A stretch of DNA of 64,000 nucleotides from JAWKWH01 sp041397625 (GCA_041397625.1 JAWKWH010000004.1:395494-459493); one strand, 5' to 3'; counted from the stretch's first letter, positions 42,035 through 51,217 are shown. The notes: a model not told the origin generated them from the sequence alone. A program made the numbers and translations.

Positions 42035-43908
42035 CGCACGGCCCGCCGATGTTTTTCGGCGCGTTTGACATGGGCAATGATGATTCCGATTGCGGCCGGA
42101 GTCATGCCGTCAATCCGTTGCGCCTGAGCGATATTCGCCGGTCTGCATTCGGCAATTTTCTGTTTCAGCTCATTTGACAGGCCCGGAAGCGCATCGACAT
42201 CGAGATCCGACGGTATGGCCCGCGCTTCCTCCCGCATCACCGATGCAATGTCCGCCTCCTGCCGATCGAGATAGGCCGCGTATCGCGCTTCCGTTTCCAG
42301 GTCCTGCAAGATCCCGTCGTCAAATCGCCGGAACTCCGGCCAGGCCGCCATGATCTCGGCAATCCCGATTTCCGGATAGGACATCAATTCGAATGCCGAC
42401 CGCCTGATACCGTCCCGGTTGAGCCGGAAACCCTTCCGCGCAGCCTCGTCCGGACTCACAACGATCGATTTCGCCAATCGCGCAGCATCGTCGAAAGCTG
42501 CTGATTTCCGCTCGAAATGCAGCCTCCGCCCGGCTCCGGCGATGCCGAGCTCAATTGCCATAGGCGTCAGCCGCCGATCCGCATTGTCGGCGCGAAGCGA
42601 CAGGCGAAACTCCGACCGCGACGTAAACATCCGGTAAGGTTCGGCCACGCCTCGGCATACCAGGTCATCGATCATCACTCCGATATAGCCCTGACCGCGG
42701 CTGATCGTGATCCCGTCATTGCCCGCTGCCAGCCGCGCCGCGTTGAGGCCGGCAACCAGCCCCTGTGCACCGGCTTCCTCATATCCGGTCGTTCCGTTGA
42801 TCTGGCCAGCCAGGAAGAGGCCCGCGATCCGGCGCGTTTCCAGCGTATGGCGCAGCTCCCGTGGATCGACGTGATCATATTCGATCGCATATCCCGGCTG
42901 CACGACAATCGCCTTCTCCAGCCCCGCAATCGTTTTCAGGAACTCTCGTTGAACCGACTCCGGGAGCGAAGTCGATATACCGTTCGGATAGACCGTGTCG
43001 TCATCAAGGCCCTCCGGTTCCAGGAATATCTGATGTCCGTCACGGTCGCCGAACTTGGCGATCTTGTCTTCTATCGATGGGCAATATCGCGGTCCCACAC
43101 CTCCGATCGCACCGGAATACATCGCTGACCGATGCAGATTTTCGCGAATTATCCGATGAGTTTCCGTCGTGGTCCGTGTCACGCCACAATCTATTTGAGG
43201 GTTTCGAACGACCCCCGTCATGAATGAAAAGGCCACCGGATCCTCGTCCGCCGATTGCCTGTCGACCGCTCGCCAATCGATACTGCGACCGTCGAGCCTC
43301 GGCGGCGTGCCCGTCTTCAGCCTCGCAAGCTTGAACCCCGACGCCAGGAGCTCGTCCGACAAGCCTTTCGTCGCCGGTTCGTCGATCCGCCCGGCCCTGA
43401 TCTGCCGGTCACCCATATGAATGAGCCCGTTCAGGAAGGTTCCGGTCGTCACAACCATCGCGCCGCAGGCAATCTCCCGCCCGTCCGCCAACCTTACCCG
43501 ACGAAGCCGCCCGTTCTCCGTTTCAAACCCGACCGCTTCCCCCTCGATGACCGTTAACCGCGCCTGCTCGGCTATCGCCTCTCCCATTGCCCTTCGATAC
43601 AGCGCCCTGTCGGCCTGGGCCCGCGGTCCGCGCACCGCCGGTCCCTTGCGCCTGTTCAACAGCCGGTACTGAATTGCCGCTGCATCGGCTACACGGCCCA
43701 TCAGCCCATCCAGAGCGTCGATCTCGCGGACGAGCTGGCCCTTGCCGATACCGCCAATGGCCGGATTGCAGGACATGACGCCTATTCCCGTCCGTTTGAG
43801 CGTGATCAGAAGCGTTTCGGCGCCATAGCGCGCCGCCGCCGATGCAGCCTCGCAACCGGCGTGGCCGCCGCCAACAACAACAACGTCAAACTTGCCTTCC
43901 ATCTTCAT
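42031..43908 (-). CDS. mnmG: tRNA uridine 5-carboxymethylaminomethyl modification enzyme MnmG (GidA)
   Basis: This 625-residue FAD enzyme acts with MnmE to modify the wobble uridine of several tRNAs. FDVVVVGGGHAGCEAASAAA is the dinucleotide motif, CNPAIGGIGKGQLVREIDAL the MnmG signature, and VVTTGTFLNGLIHMG and GQINGTTGYEEAGAQGLVAG complete the FAD domain. The C-terminal helical domain ends with IDGMTPAAIGIIIAHVKRAE. The length is usual. It is followed by rsmG with an overlap of four bases. Confidence 0.97.
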   Translation of the reverse strand: MKMEGKFDVVVVGGGHAGCEAASAAARYGAETLLITLKRTGIGVMSCNPAIGGIGKGQLVREIDALDGLMGRVADAAAIQYRLLNRRKGPAVRGPRAQADRALYRRAMGEAIAEQARLTVIEGEAVGFETENGRLRRVRLADGREIACGAMVVTTGTFLNGLIHMGDRQIRAGRIDEPATKGLSDELLASGFKLARLKTGTPPRLDGRSIDWRAVDRQSADEDPVAFSFMTGVVRNPQIDCGVTRTTTETHRIIRENLHRSAMYSGAIGGVGPRYCPSIEDKIAKFGDRDGHQIFLEPEGLDDDTVYPNGISTSLPESVQREFLKTIAGLEKAIVVQPGYAIEYDHVDPRELRHTLETRRIAGLFLAGQINGTTGYEEAGAQGLVAGLNAARLAAGNDGITISRGQGYIGVMIDDLVCRGVAEPYRMFTSRSEFRLSLRADNADRRLTPMAIELGIAGAGRRLHFERKSAAFDDAARLAKSIVVSPDEAARKGFRLNRDGIRRSAFELMSYPEIGIAEIMAAWPEFRRFDDGILQDLETEARYAAYLDRQEADIASVMREEARAIPSDLDVDALPGLSNELKQKIAECRPANIAQAQRIDGMTPAAIGIIIAHVKRAEKHRRAVR

Positions 43909-43960
43909 CCCAACGACCGATGCTTTTGAGCCGCCGGAAAGTCCGGGAAACCGGGCTCAC

Positions 43961-43976
43961 CGTTTCACGTGAAACA
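43961..43976. promoter_or_regulatory. parS site 2
   Basis: CGTTTCACGTGAAACA differs from the parS consensus at its first base only. It lies in the 189-base spacer between mnmG and mnmE. Confidence 0.92.
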
Positions 43977-44008
43977 ATGCCATACAGAACGGCGGCCGGT
44001 CCGCCAAC

Positions 44009-44024
44009 TGTTTCACGTGAATCA
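44009..44024. promoter_or_regulatory. parS site 3
   Basis: TGTTTCACGTGAATCA matches the parS consensus with one change (A to T at position 14). It lies in the mnmE-mnmG spacer, 48 bases from site 2. Confidence 0.88.
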
Positions 44025-44084
44025 CCGCTCGAACAACCGCAACCTCCCGACATACCCTGCAGATGGCATCGCTTCCACAGGCCG

Positions 44085-44100
44085 TGTTTCACGTGAATCA
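44085..44100. promoter_or_regulatory. parS site 4
   Basis: TGTTTCACGTGAATCA, identical to site 3, overlaps the final three bases of mnmE (stop codon at 44098-44100). With sites 1-3 it makes four sites in 2.1 kb. Confidence 0.88.
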
Positions 44101-45423
44101 TTTCCCGATGCAGAATCGCGAAAAGACCACATCGAGCAGGTCTTCCACATCCACCGATCCGGTTAGCCTTCCGATGCTGTCAGCGGCTCGTCTGAGCTCC
44201 TCGGCTCTCAATTCGACAGCTGTCAGCTCTCCCGCAACGACCAGACCCAACGCATCCCGCGCTTCCCGCAGAAGGGCCAGATGCCGACGCCGGAACGGAA
44301 CGATGGACGTAACCGCCCCAGCCTGCACCGCTTCCCTGCCCAGGCGTTCAATCAACGCATCCATACCGCGCTGCTCCTTGACCGATATGCAAATATCGTA
44401 TCTTCGCCGATCATGCTCCGGATCCAGATCGATCTTGTTTCCCACCCTCAAGATTGGCCCCGCCATGTCCAGTGCCGGCATATCCGCTTTCCCACCGCTC
44501 GCATCTTCCAGTACCAGAACCAAGTCAGCCGCTTCCGCCGCCTGTTTCGCCCGCGCGATCCCAATCGCTTCCACCGTGCCGGCCCCGTCCCGTATTCCGG
44601 CCGTATCCGATAGCACCACCTTGTACCCTCCAATATCGAGCGCTACCTCCAATACATCTCTTGTCGTTCCCGGTTCCTCTGTGACGATCGCTATCTCCCG
44701 ACCCGCCAATGCATTCAAAAGACTTGATTTTCCCGCGTTCGGCGCACCGACGATCGCAATTCTGTACCCTTCGCGAATGATCTCTCCCGCACGAAATCGT
44801 TTCATATGCGAATCGATCTCCCCGACGAGGATGCGCAACTCCCGCAGCGTTCCGAGATCGGCGGTTTCCATCACATCGGCTTCATCGGCAAAATCGATTA
44901 GCGCCGTCATCTCCGCCAGGCATTTGACGATCCCGCTCCGCCAACCCTCGTACAGCACTCGATGCGCGTCGCCGTAGTTGGCCAGCGCGAAGCGCCTCTG
45001 CTCCTCCGTCTGCGCCTCGATCAGATCCGCCAGAGCTTCCGCTCCGGTAAGATCGATCTTGCCGCTCTGAAAGGCTCTCAGCGTAAACTCTCCCGCCTCT
45101 GCGCTCCGCAGGCCCTCAATCGATTCCAGTGCGTCGCACACCGCAGCCACCACTGCCCTGCCGCCATGCAGATGCAGTTCGACGACTTCTTCGCCGGTAA
45201 AGCTCGCCGGCCCGGGAAAATAAAGCACCAGGCCCCGGTCAATGACGATGTTCTGCGCCGACCTAATTTCGCGCAGCACCGCGCACCGGGCGTCCGGCAC
45301 GCCGCCGCACATCATTTCGCAAACGAATCGGCATCTGGGACCGCTTATCCGGATGACGGCTATGCCCGACGGCGGATGACCGCTCGCCAATGCATATATC
45401 GTGTCGCCGACACTCTCATTCAT
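44098..45423 (-). CDS. mnmE: tRNA modification GTPase MnmE (TrmE)
   Basis: This 441-residue GTPase works with MnmG on the wobble uridine. The N-terminal folate-binding domain contains DTIYALASGHPPSGIAVIRI, and SFTGEEVVELHLHGGRAVV is diagnostic. The G domain has the P-loop VGAPNAGKSSLLNALAGRE, the switch EEPGTTRDVLEV, DTAGIRDGAGTVE and NKID. The C-terminal FCIGK provides the conserved cysteine. The ATG at 45423 is preferred; in-frame sequence before it has no family similarity. Its stop coincides with parS site 4. Confidence 0.95.
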   Translation of the reverse strand: MNESVGDTIYALASGHPPSGIAVIRISGPRCRFVCEMMCGGVPDARCAVLREIRSAQNIVIDRGLVLYFPGPASFTGEEVVELHLHGGRAVVAAVCDALESIEGLRSAEAGEFTLRAFQSGKIDLTGAEALADLIEAQTEEQRRFALANYGDAHRVLYEGWRSGIVKCLAEMTALIDFADEADVMETADLGTLRELRILVGEIDSHMKRFRAGEIIREGYRIAIVGAPNAGKSSLLNALAGREIAIVTEEPGTTRDVLEVALDIGGYKVVLSDTAGIRDGAGTVEAIGIARAKQAAEAADLVLVLEDASGGKADMPALDMAGPILRVGNKIDLDPEHDRRRYDICISVKEQRGMDALIERLGREAVQAGAVTSIVPFRRRHLALLREARDALGLVVAGELTAVELRAEELRRAADSIGRLTGSVDVEDLLDVVFSRFCIGK

Positions 45424-45527
45424 GACCGTCGTTCCAGCACCCACACATGCTTGCCGGTTTCCGTCGGTCCTGGCAATGCCAGCTTGCTCCTCGCTGCGAC
45501 CGATGAGCCGGTCGCCATGCGCCACCG

Positions 45528-46793
45528 TCAGGTGTTCATCGAATCGAAGAAATCCGAATTGGTCTTGGTCTGTTTCAGCTTATCGATCAGAAATTCGATC
45601 GCGTCCGTCGTTCCCATCGGCGAGAGGATACGCCGCAGCACGAAGATCTTCTGCAGATCCTGCTTCGGTACCAGCAGGTCCTCCTTGCGGGTGCCGGACT
45701 TGAGAATGTCCATCGACGGGAAAATGCGCTTGTCCGCCACCTTGCGGTCGAGCACGATTTCCGAGTTGCCCGTTCCCTTGAATTCCTCGAAGATCACTTC
45801 ATCCATGCGGCTGCCCGTGTCGATCAGCGCCGTGGCGATGATGGTCAGCGACCCGCCTTCCTCGATATTGCGCGCCGCGCCGAAGAAGCGCTTCGGCCTT
45901 TGCAGCGCATTGGCGTCAACACCGCCCGTCAGCACCTTGCCCGAAGAAGGCACCACCGTATTGTAGGCGCGACCAAGGCGTGTGATCGAATCGAGAAGTA
46001 TGACCACATCGCGGCCGTGTTCGACCAGGCGCTTGGCCTTCTCAATCACCATCTCGGCCACCTGCACATGGCGGCTCGCCGGTTCGTCAAACGTCGACGA
46101 CACCACTTCGCCGTTGACCGATCTCTGCATGTCGGTCACCTCTTCCGGCCGCTCGTCGATCAGCAGGACTATCAGATAGCATTCGGGATGATTGGCCGTG
46201 ACCGAATGGGCGATGTTCTGCAGCAGCACGGTTTTACCGGTCCGCGGCGGCGCCACGATCAGCCCGCGCTGGCCCTTTCCCAGCGGCGCAACCAGATCGA
46301 TGACCCGCGCCGACAGATCCTTCGTCGTCGGATCTTCCGTCTCCATGCGAATGCGCTCGTCCGGATAAAGCGGCGTCAGATTGTCGAAGTGGATCTTGTG
46401 GCGGATCTTCTCCGGATCCTCGAAATTGATCGTGTTGACCTTCAACAGTGCGAAGTAGCGTTCGCCTTCTTTCGGACTGCGGATCGGGCCTTCAACGGTA
46501 TCGCCGGTTTTGAGCGAGAACCGCCTGATCTGCGACGGCGAAATGTAGATATCATCCGGTCCTGGCAGGTAGTTGGCGTTGGCGGATCGCAGAAAGCCGA
46601 ATCCGTCCTGCAAGATCTCGACCACGCCCTCGCCGATGATCTCGATATCCTGCGCCGCCAGCTTCTTCAAAATGGCGAACATCAGCTCCTGCTTTCGCAG
46701 CACGCTGGCATTCTCCACCTCGAGCGATTCCGCAAAAGCGATCAGATCGGTCGGATTCTTGTTCTTGAGTTCCTGGAGTTTCATTTCCTGCAT
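45528..46793 (-). CDS. rho: Transcription termination factor Rho
   Basis: This 421-residue hexameric RNA helicase has the N-terminal KLQELKNKNPTDLIAFAESL, the RNA-binding domain with VVEILQDGFGFLRSANANYL and DDIYISPSQIRRF, Walker A IVAPPRTGKTVLLQNIAHS, LLIDERPEEVTDMQRSVNG and the Q/R-loop region RAYNTVVPSSGKVLTGGVDA. It is standard length for alphaproteobacteria. It follows hemJ by 176 bases in the same direction, with a possible hairpin between. Confidence 0.97.
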   Translation of the reverse strand: MQEMKLQELKNKNPTDLIAFAESLEVENASVLRKQELMFAILKKLAAQDIEIIGEGVVEILQDGFGFLRSANANYLPGPDDIYISPSQIRRFSLKTGDTVEGPIRSPKEGERYFALLKVNTINFEDPEKIRHKIHFDNLTPLYPDERIRMETEDPTTKDLSARVIDLVAPLGKGQRGLIVAPPRTGKTVLLQNIAHSVTANHPECYLIVLLIDERPEEVTDMQRSVNGEVVSSTFDEPASRHVQVAEMVIEKAKRLVEHGRDVVILLDSITRLGRAYNTVVPSSGKVLTGGVDANALQRPKRFFGAARNIEEGGSLTIIATALIDTGSRMDEVIFEEFKGTGNSEIVLDRKVADKRIFPSMDILKSGTRKEDLLVPKQDLQKIFVLRRILSPMGTTDAIEFLIDKLKQTKTNSDFFDSMNT

Positions 46794-46864
46794 GGTAACA
46801 GCTCAAAAATATCGGATTGTTGCGGGGTTCGTTGCGGCAGCAAGCGTCGAAGTTTTCAGAAGGG

Positions 46865-46886
46865 AAAATCCGGGCCGCCGCGGCCC
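46865..46886 (-). terminator. Possible terminator between hemJ and rho
   Basis: On the minus strand GGGCCG (46886-46881), loop CGG and CGGCCC (46877-46872) are followed by GGATTTTCC. The T-run has only four bases, so it may be a weak terminator or a leader structure of rho. Confidence 0.35.
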
Positions 46887-46969
46887 TGAAAGGAAGGCGC
46901 TCTCTTTACTCCTCAATCACCCGATAGGCAAGGAGTTTTCGCACGCCGCACAATCGGTATTCGACCGGT

Positions 46970-47491
46970 CTACTGGAACGGTTTTACGATCACCAATACG
47001 ACGATCGCGATCATCAGAACGGTCGGCGCCTCATTCATCAAACGCCAGTAGCGTACGCTTTTCTCGTGCTTGTCTTCCGCAAACAGCCTGACATGCTTCG
47101 AGAAATGCCCATGTACGGCCGAAAGCGCCAGCACGCATGCAATCTTGATATGCAGCCATGTACCCTGGAACGAAAATCCCTCCCACGCCAGCCATAGCCC
47201 GAACACCCATGTCAGCGTCATGGCCGGATTGATGATCGCCCTGAGCAGGCGCCGTTCCATGACCTTGAAAGTCTCCGACTGCGGCGTTCCGATACCCGCT
47301 TCCGTATGATAGATGAACAGCCGCGGCAGATACAGCATACCGGCCATCCACGATATCACCGCGATCACGTGGATCGCCTTGGCCCACAGATAGAAATTCT
47401 CCGGATCAAGCCAGAACAGAACCGCGGTCAGAAACACCAGGACGGCGACCGCCACCCCGGCGCGCACAGCCGGTGAACTCCCGCCGCTCAT
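46970..47491 (-). CDS. hemJ: Protoporphyrinogen IX oxidase HemJ
   Basis: This 173-residue inner-membrane protein has four to five hydrophobic segments. NFYLWAKAIHVIAVISWMAG with the conserved His and YLPRLFIYHTEA are the HemJ signature, and LLRAIINPAMTLTWVFGLWL and WLHIKIACVLALSAVHG follow. HemJ performs the late oxidation step of haem synthesis in bacteria that lack HemG and HemY. It overlaps hemE by ATGA (47488-47491), which fits the shared pathway. Confidence 0.92.
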   Translation of the reverse strand: MSGGSSPAVRAGVAVAVLVFLTAVLFWLDPENFYLWAKAIHVIAVISWMAGMLYLPRLFIYHTEAGIGTPQSETFKVMERRLLRAIINPAMTLTWVFGLWLAWEGFSFQGTWLHIKIACVLALSAVHGHFSKHVRLFAEDKHEKSVRYWRLMNEAPTVLMIAIVVLVIVKPFQ

Positions 47492-48519
47492 CCCGGATGC
47501 TCTCTTACCAGCTCGATCATTCTCTCGACATGCTCAATCGGCGTTTCCGGCGTTATCCCATGCCCCAGATTGAAAATCAGCGGCCCATCACCCAAGGTCT
47601 CCAATATGCGCGCCACTCCCCGCTCCAGCGAAGAACCTCCCGCCACCAGCCGCATCGGATCGAGATTACCTTGCACGACGCCTTGGTTCTGCAATACCGC
47701 TGCCTGTTTCAACGGCACGGTCCAATCGAGTGCGAGTGCCGTCACCCCTGTCCGCTCACGATAGTTTCCATAGTTGTATCCGGCGCCTTTCGGAAAGCCG
47801 ATTATCGGTACGTCCGGATGCTTTGCGCGAACACGCTTGACCATTCTCATGACCGGTTGCAGGGCAAAACGCCCGAAGTCCTCTTCGCCCAGTACGCCTG
47901 CCCAGGAATCGAATATCTGCACGGCATCGGCGCCGGCGTCGATCTGCCTGATCAAATAGTCGGCGGAGAAATCAGCCAGGCTATCGAGCAGTTTCGTAAA
48001 CGCCTCTGCATGGCGATGCGAAAACAGCCGTGCCGGCGCCTGGTCGGACGTGCCATGGCCGGCGATCATGTAAGTCGCAACAGTCCACGGCGCCCCGCAA
48101 AAGCCGATCAGCGCTGTTTCCGCTGGCAACTCGGCCCTGAGCCGCCTCACCGTTTCGTAGACCGGCGCCAAGCGATCATGGAAACCCTCCCCTTCCAGCC
48201 CGGCGACGTCGACGGCGTCAAGCGGTGTCATCAAGGGTCCCCGACCCTCCTCGAAACGCAGATCACGCCCAAGTGCATGGGGAACCACAAGGATGTCGGA
48301 GAACAGGATCGAAGCGTCAAAGCCGAACCGCCGAATCGGTTGCAGCGTCACCTCGACGGCAAGATCCGGACTGTAGCAAAGGTCGAGAAAGCTCCCCGCC
48401 TGTTTCCTGACCTTCCTGTATTCCGGCAGATAGCGTCCTGCCTGGCGCATAAGCCATATCGGAGGAGGATAGAGGGTCTCCCCGCCAAGGACCTTCATAA
48501 GCTTCGTGGATTGTTTCAT
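47488..48519 (-). CDS. hemE: Uroporphyrinogen decarboxylase HemE
   Basis: This 343-residue cytoplasmic enzyme converts uroporphyrinogen III to coproporphyrinogen III. PPPIWLMRQAGRYLPEYRKV is the N-terminal signature, and IGFCGAPWTVATYMIAGHG and AGADAVQIFDSWAGVL are further diagnostic blocks. The C-terminus NLGHGITPETPIEHVERMI is typical. It marks one flank of the likely chromosome origin, as in Caulobacter. Confidence 0.97.
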   Translation of the reverse strand: MKQSTKLMKVLGGETLYPPPIWLMRQAGRYLPEYRKVRKQAGSFLDLCYSPDLAVEVTLQPIRRFGFDASILFSDILVVPHALGRDLRFEEGRGPLMTPLDAVDVAGLEGEGFHDRLAPVYETVRRLRAELPAETALIGFCGAPWTVATYMIAGHGTSDQAPARLFSHRHAEAFTKLLDSLADFSADYLIRQIDAGADAVQIFDSWAGVLGEEDFGRFALQPVMRMVKRVRAKHPDVPIIGFPKGAGYNYGNYRERTGVTALALDWTVPLKQAAVLQNQGVVQGNLDPMRLVAGGSSLERGVARILETLGDGPLIFNLGHGITPETPIEHVERMIELVREHPG

Positions 48520-48925
48520 CGGGCAGGGGTTATCCGGTAAGGGCGCCTATAAATCAAACAGGATTCAGGAAAACTGATTCTGATTCTTCGAGTCTGTCGG
48601 AATCGGGGATTGCCGCTTGTTCACACGCAAATGGCGTTCCAAGGCATCGTTTTGTTTCCTCTATCAGGTTGCCAACATGTGCACAACATGCACAATTATC
48701 ATTAATTCATTAATGAATACAACAACATACATAATCTGCAGGTTCGCCTTCGATTGTGGATTATTATCACTCAACGCCGCTTTGCCCGCAATCCACAAAG
48801 CCAGGACGATACATCGCACAGCTTCGCTTGTTGTGGACAGTTCGCCTTCTGATACAGTCCGCCCTGCCACCGATCGTCCGGTCGTCCCGATTATCCACAT
48901 ATCTCAACAGCGCTGAAATTCTTTC
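48520..48925. other. Probable chromosomal replication origin (oriC)
   Basis: This 406-base gene-free stretch between divergent hemE and the PPSR gene contains several DnaA-box-like nonamers: TGTGGATTA (48755-48763), CAATCCACA (48789-48797), TGTGGACAG (48832-48840) and a perfect TTATCCACA (48891-48899). An AT-rich patch at about 48691-48736 includes the inverted repeat CATTAAT/ATTAATG (48700-48706, 48709-48715) and may be the unwinding element. Five GANTC sites lie at 48562-48604. The same gene pair flanks the Caulobacter origin, and parAB/parS is 4-9 kb away. Replication initiation here is inferred. Confidence 0.8.
48562..48604. promoter_or_regulatory. Cluster of five GANTC (CcrM) methylation sites
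   Basis: GATTC at 48562, 48576 and 48582, GAGTC at 48590 and GAATC at 48600 give five sites in 43 bases, where one per 256 bases is expected by chance. They are next to the hemE start and inside the probable origin. Confidence 0.85.
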
Positions 48926-49762
48926 GTGAACAACTCACAATCCTTCTTCCACCTGCACCTGATATCCGATGCGACGGGCGAAACGCTGCTGGCGGCGGGC
49001 CGCGCCGCCGCGGCGCAGTATCCCAATGCCCGCTCCATCGAGCACATTTACCCTTTGATCCGTTCGGAACGGCAGTTGCATAAAGTATTGGAGGATGTCG
49101 ACGCCGAGCCCGGCATCGTACTCTATACGATCATAGACGAGCACCTGGCTGTCATGCTCGACCGGCGCTGCGCGGAAATCGGCGTTCCCTGCGTCTCCGT
49201 ACTTGAGCCGGTCATGAACGTCTTCCAATCCTATCTTGGCGCACCGCACGGCCGCAGGGTTGGCGCACAACATGTGCTGGACGCGGAATATTTCCGCCGC
49301 ATAGATGCGCTGAATTTCACCATGGACCATGATGATGGCCAGCTACCGGCCAATTTCGAGGATGCCGACATCGTGCTGATCGGCATTTCACGCACCTCGA
49401 AGACGCCGACGAGCATCTATCTCGCCAATCGCGGCCTGAAGACGGCCAACATTCCCATCGTTGTCGGCATGCCGATGCCCGAAAGCCTCATCAAGGCCAG
49501 ACAGCCGCTGGTGGTCGGGCTGATCGCCTCGACCGACCGGATCGTGCAGGTTCGCAAGAACCGTATACTCGGCAGCGCGCATGGCTATGATTCGCAAAGC
49601 TATGTCGATCGCGCCAACATTTCGGAGGAACTGTCCTATGCGCGCCAGCTTTGCGACCGTAACGGCTGGCCGGTCATCGATGTCACCCGACGGTCGATCG
49701 AGGAAACCGCCGCTGCCGTCGTTGCGTTGCTCAACAAGAAACGCCAGCCGGCCGGCCTTTGA
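48926..49762 (+). CDS. Pyruvate, phosphate dikinase regulatory protein (PPSR/DUF299)
   Basis: This 278-residue bifunctional serine/threonine kinase and pyrophosphorylase regulates pyruvate phosphate dikinase or PEP synthase. FHLHLISDATGETLLAAGRA is the N-terminal motif, and LIGISRTSKTPTSIYLANRG contains the family's phosphate-binding G-x-S-R-x-x-K-T-P. AHGYDSQSYVDRANISEEL and GWPVIDVTRRSIEETAAAV are typical. It starts with GTG 48926. It is the first gene on the right side of the probable origin. Confidence 0.94.
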   Translation: MNNSQSFFHLHLISDATGETLLAAGRAAAAQYPNARSIEHIYPLIRSERQLHKVLEDVDAEPGIVLYTIIDEHLAVMLDRRCAEIGVPCVSVLEPVMNVFQSYLGAPHGRRVGAQHVLDAEYFRRIDALNFTMDHDDGQLPANFEDADIVLIGISRTSKTPTSIYLANRGLKTANIPIVVGMPMPESLIKARQPLVVGLIASTDRIVQVRKNRILGSAHGYDSQSYVDRANISEELSYARQLCDRNGWPVIDVTRRSIEETAAAVVALLNKKRQPAGL

Positions 49763-49773
49763 CGGAGACCACC

Positions 49774-50373
49774 GTGGCCCGCAAGCTCATTCTCGCCTCG
49801 GCAAGTCCGCATCGCAGGGCGATGCTCGAAAACGCCGGTCTGACAATCGAGGCGGCCGCCTCGGAAATCGACGAACGTGCTGTCGAAGCGGCTCTCGGCG
49901 ATGAAGCATGCGACGGCGAACTGCTGGCCGGCGTTCTGGCTGAGGCCAAGGCGGCCGCTGTCGCTGAGAGCCATGCGGATTGCCTGGTGATTGGCTGCGA
50001 CCAAACGCTCACGCTGGACGGCGAAATATTGCACAAGGCCGCCGACATGGAACAGGCGCGTCGCAACCTTCTTCGCCTGTCGGGCGGCACACATCATCTC
50101 AACAGCGCCGTCGCGTTGGCCTCAAACGGCGAGACGCTCTGGCGCCATACTGCGATTGCCCGCATGACCATGCGCGAACTCGATCCAGCCTATGTCGGCC
50201 GCTACCTGTCGAGCGCCGGTCCGGCCGTGCTCGGCAGTGTCGGCTGCTACCAGATCGAGGCAAAAGGCATCAACCTGTTCGAGCGTGTTGAGGGTGACTT
50301 CTTCACCATTGTCGGCCTGCCCCTCATACCGCTTCTGGCAGAACTGCGCCGGCTAGGGGAAATCGATGGCTGA
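49774..50373 (+). CDS. maf: Maf-family nucleotide pyrophosphatase
   Basis: This 199-residue cytoplasmic enzyme hydrolyses non-canonical or excess nucleoside triphosphates. LILASASPHRRAMLENAG is the N-terminal phosphate-binding motif, IGCDQTLTLDGEILHKA carries the catalytic Asp and Lys, and GCYQIEAKGINLFERVEGDF is the C-terminal block. GTG 49774 is used, with GGAG seven bases upstream. It overlaps aroE by eight bases. Confidence 0.93.
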   Translation: MARKLILASASPHRRAMLENAGLTIEAAASEIDERAVEAALGDEACDGELLAGVLAEAKAAAVAESHADCLVIGCDQTLTLDGEILHKAADMEQARRNLLRLSGGTHHLNSAVALASNGETLWRHTAIARMTMRELDPAYVGRYLSSAGPAVLGSVGCYQIEAKGINLFERVEGDFFTIVGLPLIPLLAELRRLGEIDG

Positions 50374-51217
50374 CCGGCCGCGCGCCTTTGTCTGCGGACA
50401 TCCTGTCGCCCATTCGCGCTCGCCGCTGATCCACGGCCACTGGCTGTCGGTTCTCGGCATCGACGGCACCTACGAGGCGGTTGACGTCCTTCCCGGGGAT
50501 TTTCCGGATTTCCTGCGCAACCTTCGCCACAACGGCTATGTCGGCGGCAATGTCACCATCCCCCACAAGGAAGCCGCCTTCCAGTTGGTGGATGAAACCG
50601 ACGAGGCGGCACGCCATATCGGCGCCGTCAATACGCTCTGGATCGAGGATGGCAGGCTCCTCGGCATGAACACGGACTGGCTCGGCTTCGCCGCCAATCT
50701 GGACGAATGGACGTCGGGCTGGGATTACGCGAAGACCGCCACGGTGCTTGGCGCCGGCGGGGCTGCCCGTGGCGTCCTTTATGCGCTGGTTCACCGCGGA
50801 TTTGATGAAATACGCATTGTCAACCGTACCGTGTCGCGGGCCGAGACGCTGGCCGATGAATTCGGTTCGCTTGGCGGCACCCGTTTCACGGCCCATGGCT
50901 GGAACGTGGTCGGCGAAGCGCTTTCCGGGGCGGAACTGCTGGTCAACACCACGTCGCTCGGCATGGACGAGACCGGCGCCGAGCCGCTCGATCTGAGCCC
51001 GTTGGCGCCGGATGCCGTTGTCAATGACATCGTCTACATGCCGCTTGAAACGCCGCTGCTCACAGCGGCCCGGGCCAAGGGCTTCAAAACCGTGGACGGG
51101 CTCGGAATGCTGTTGCACCAGGCAGTTGCGGGTTTCGAGAAATGGTTTGGCGCAACGCCGCTTGTAACGGGCGAGCTGCGCCGGCTGGTCGTCGAGGACA
51201 TGGAGCGCAAAAAGTGA
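50366..51217 (+). CDS. aroE: Shikimate dehydrogenase AroE
   Basis: This 283-residue NADPH enzyme reduces 3-dehydroshikimate in aromatic amino acid synthesis. FVCGHPVAHSRSPLIHGHWL binds shikimate, GGNVTIPHKEAAFQLVDE holds the catalytic Lys, GMNTDWLGFAANL the catalytic Asp, and ATVLGAGGAARGVLYALVHR binds NADPH. It is coupled by overlaps to maf upstream and coaE downstream, the usual order right of the rhizobial origin. Confidence 0.95.
   Translation: MADRPRAFVCGHPVAHSRSPLIHGHWLSVLGIDGTYEAVDVLPGDFPDFLRNLRHNGYVGGNVTIPHKEAAFQLVDETDEAARHIGAVNTLWIEDGRLLGMNTDWLGFAANLDEWTSGWDYAKTATVLGAGGAARGVLYALVHRGFDEIRIVNRTVSRAETLADEFGSLGGTRFTAHGWNVVGEALSGAELLVNTTSLGMDETGAEPLDLSPLAPDAVVNDIVYMPLETPLLTAARAKGFKTVDGLGMLLHQAVAGFEKWFGATPLVTGELRRLVVEDMERKK

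Noticed and set aside
48702..48713. Possible CtrA site in the origin
   Set aside because: Two TTAA elements are present but separated by four bases, not the seven of the CtrA consensus.
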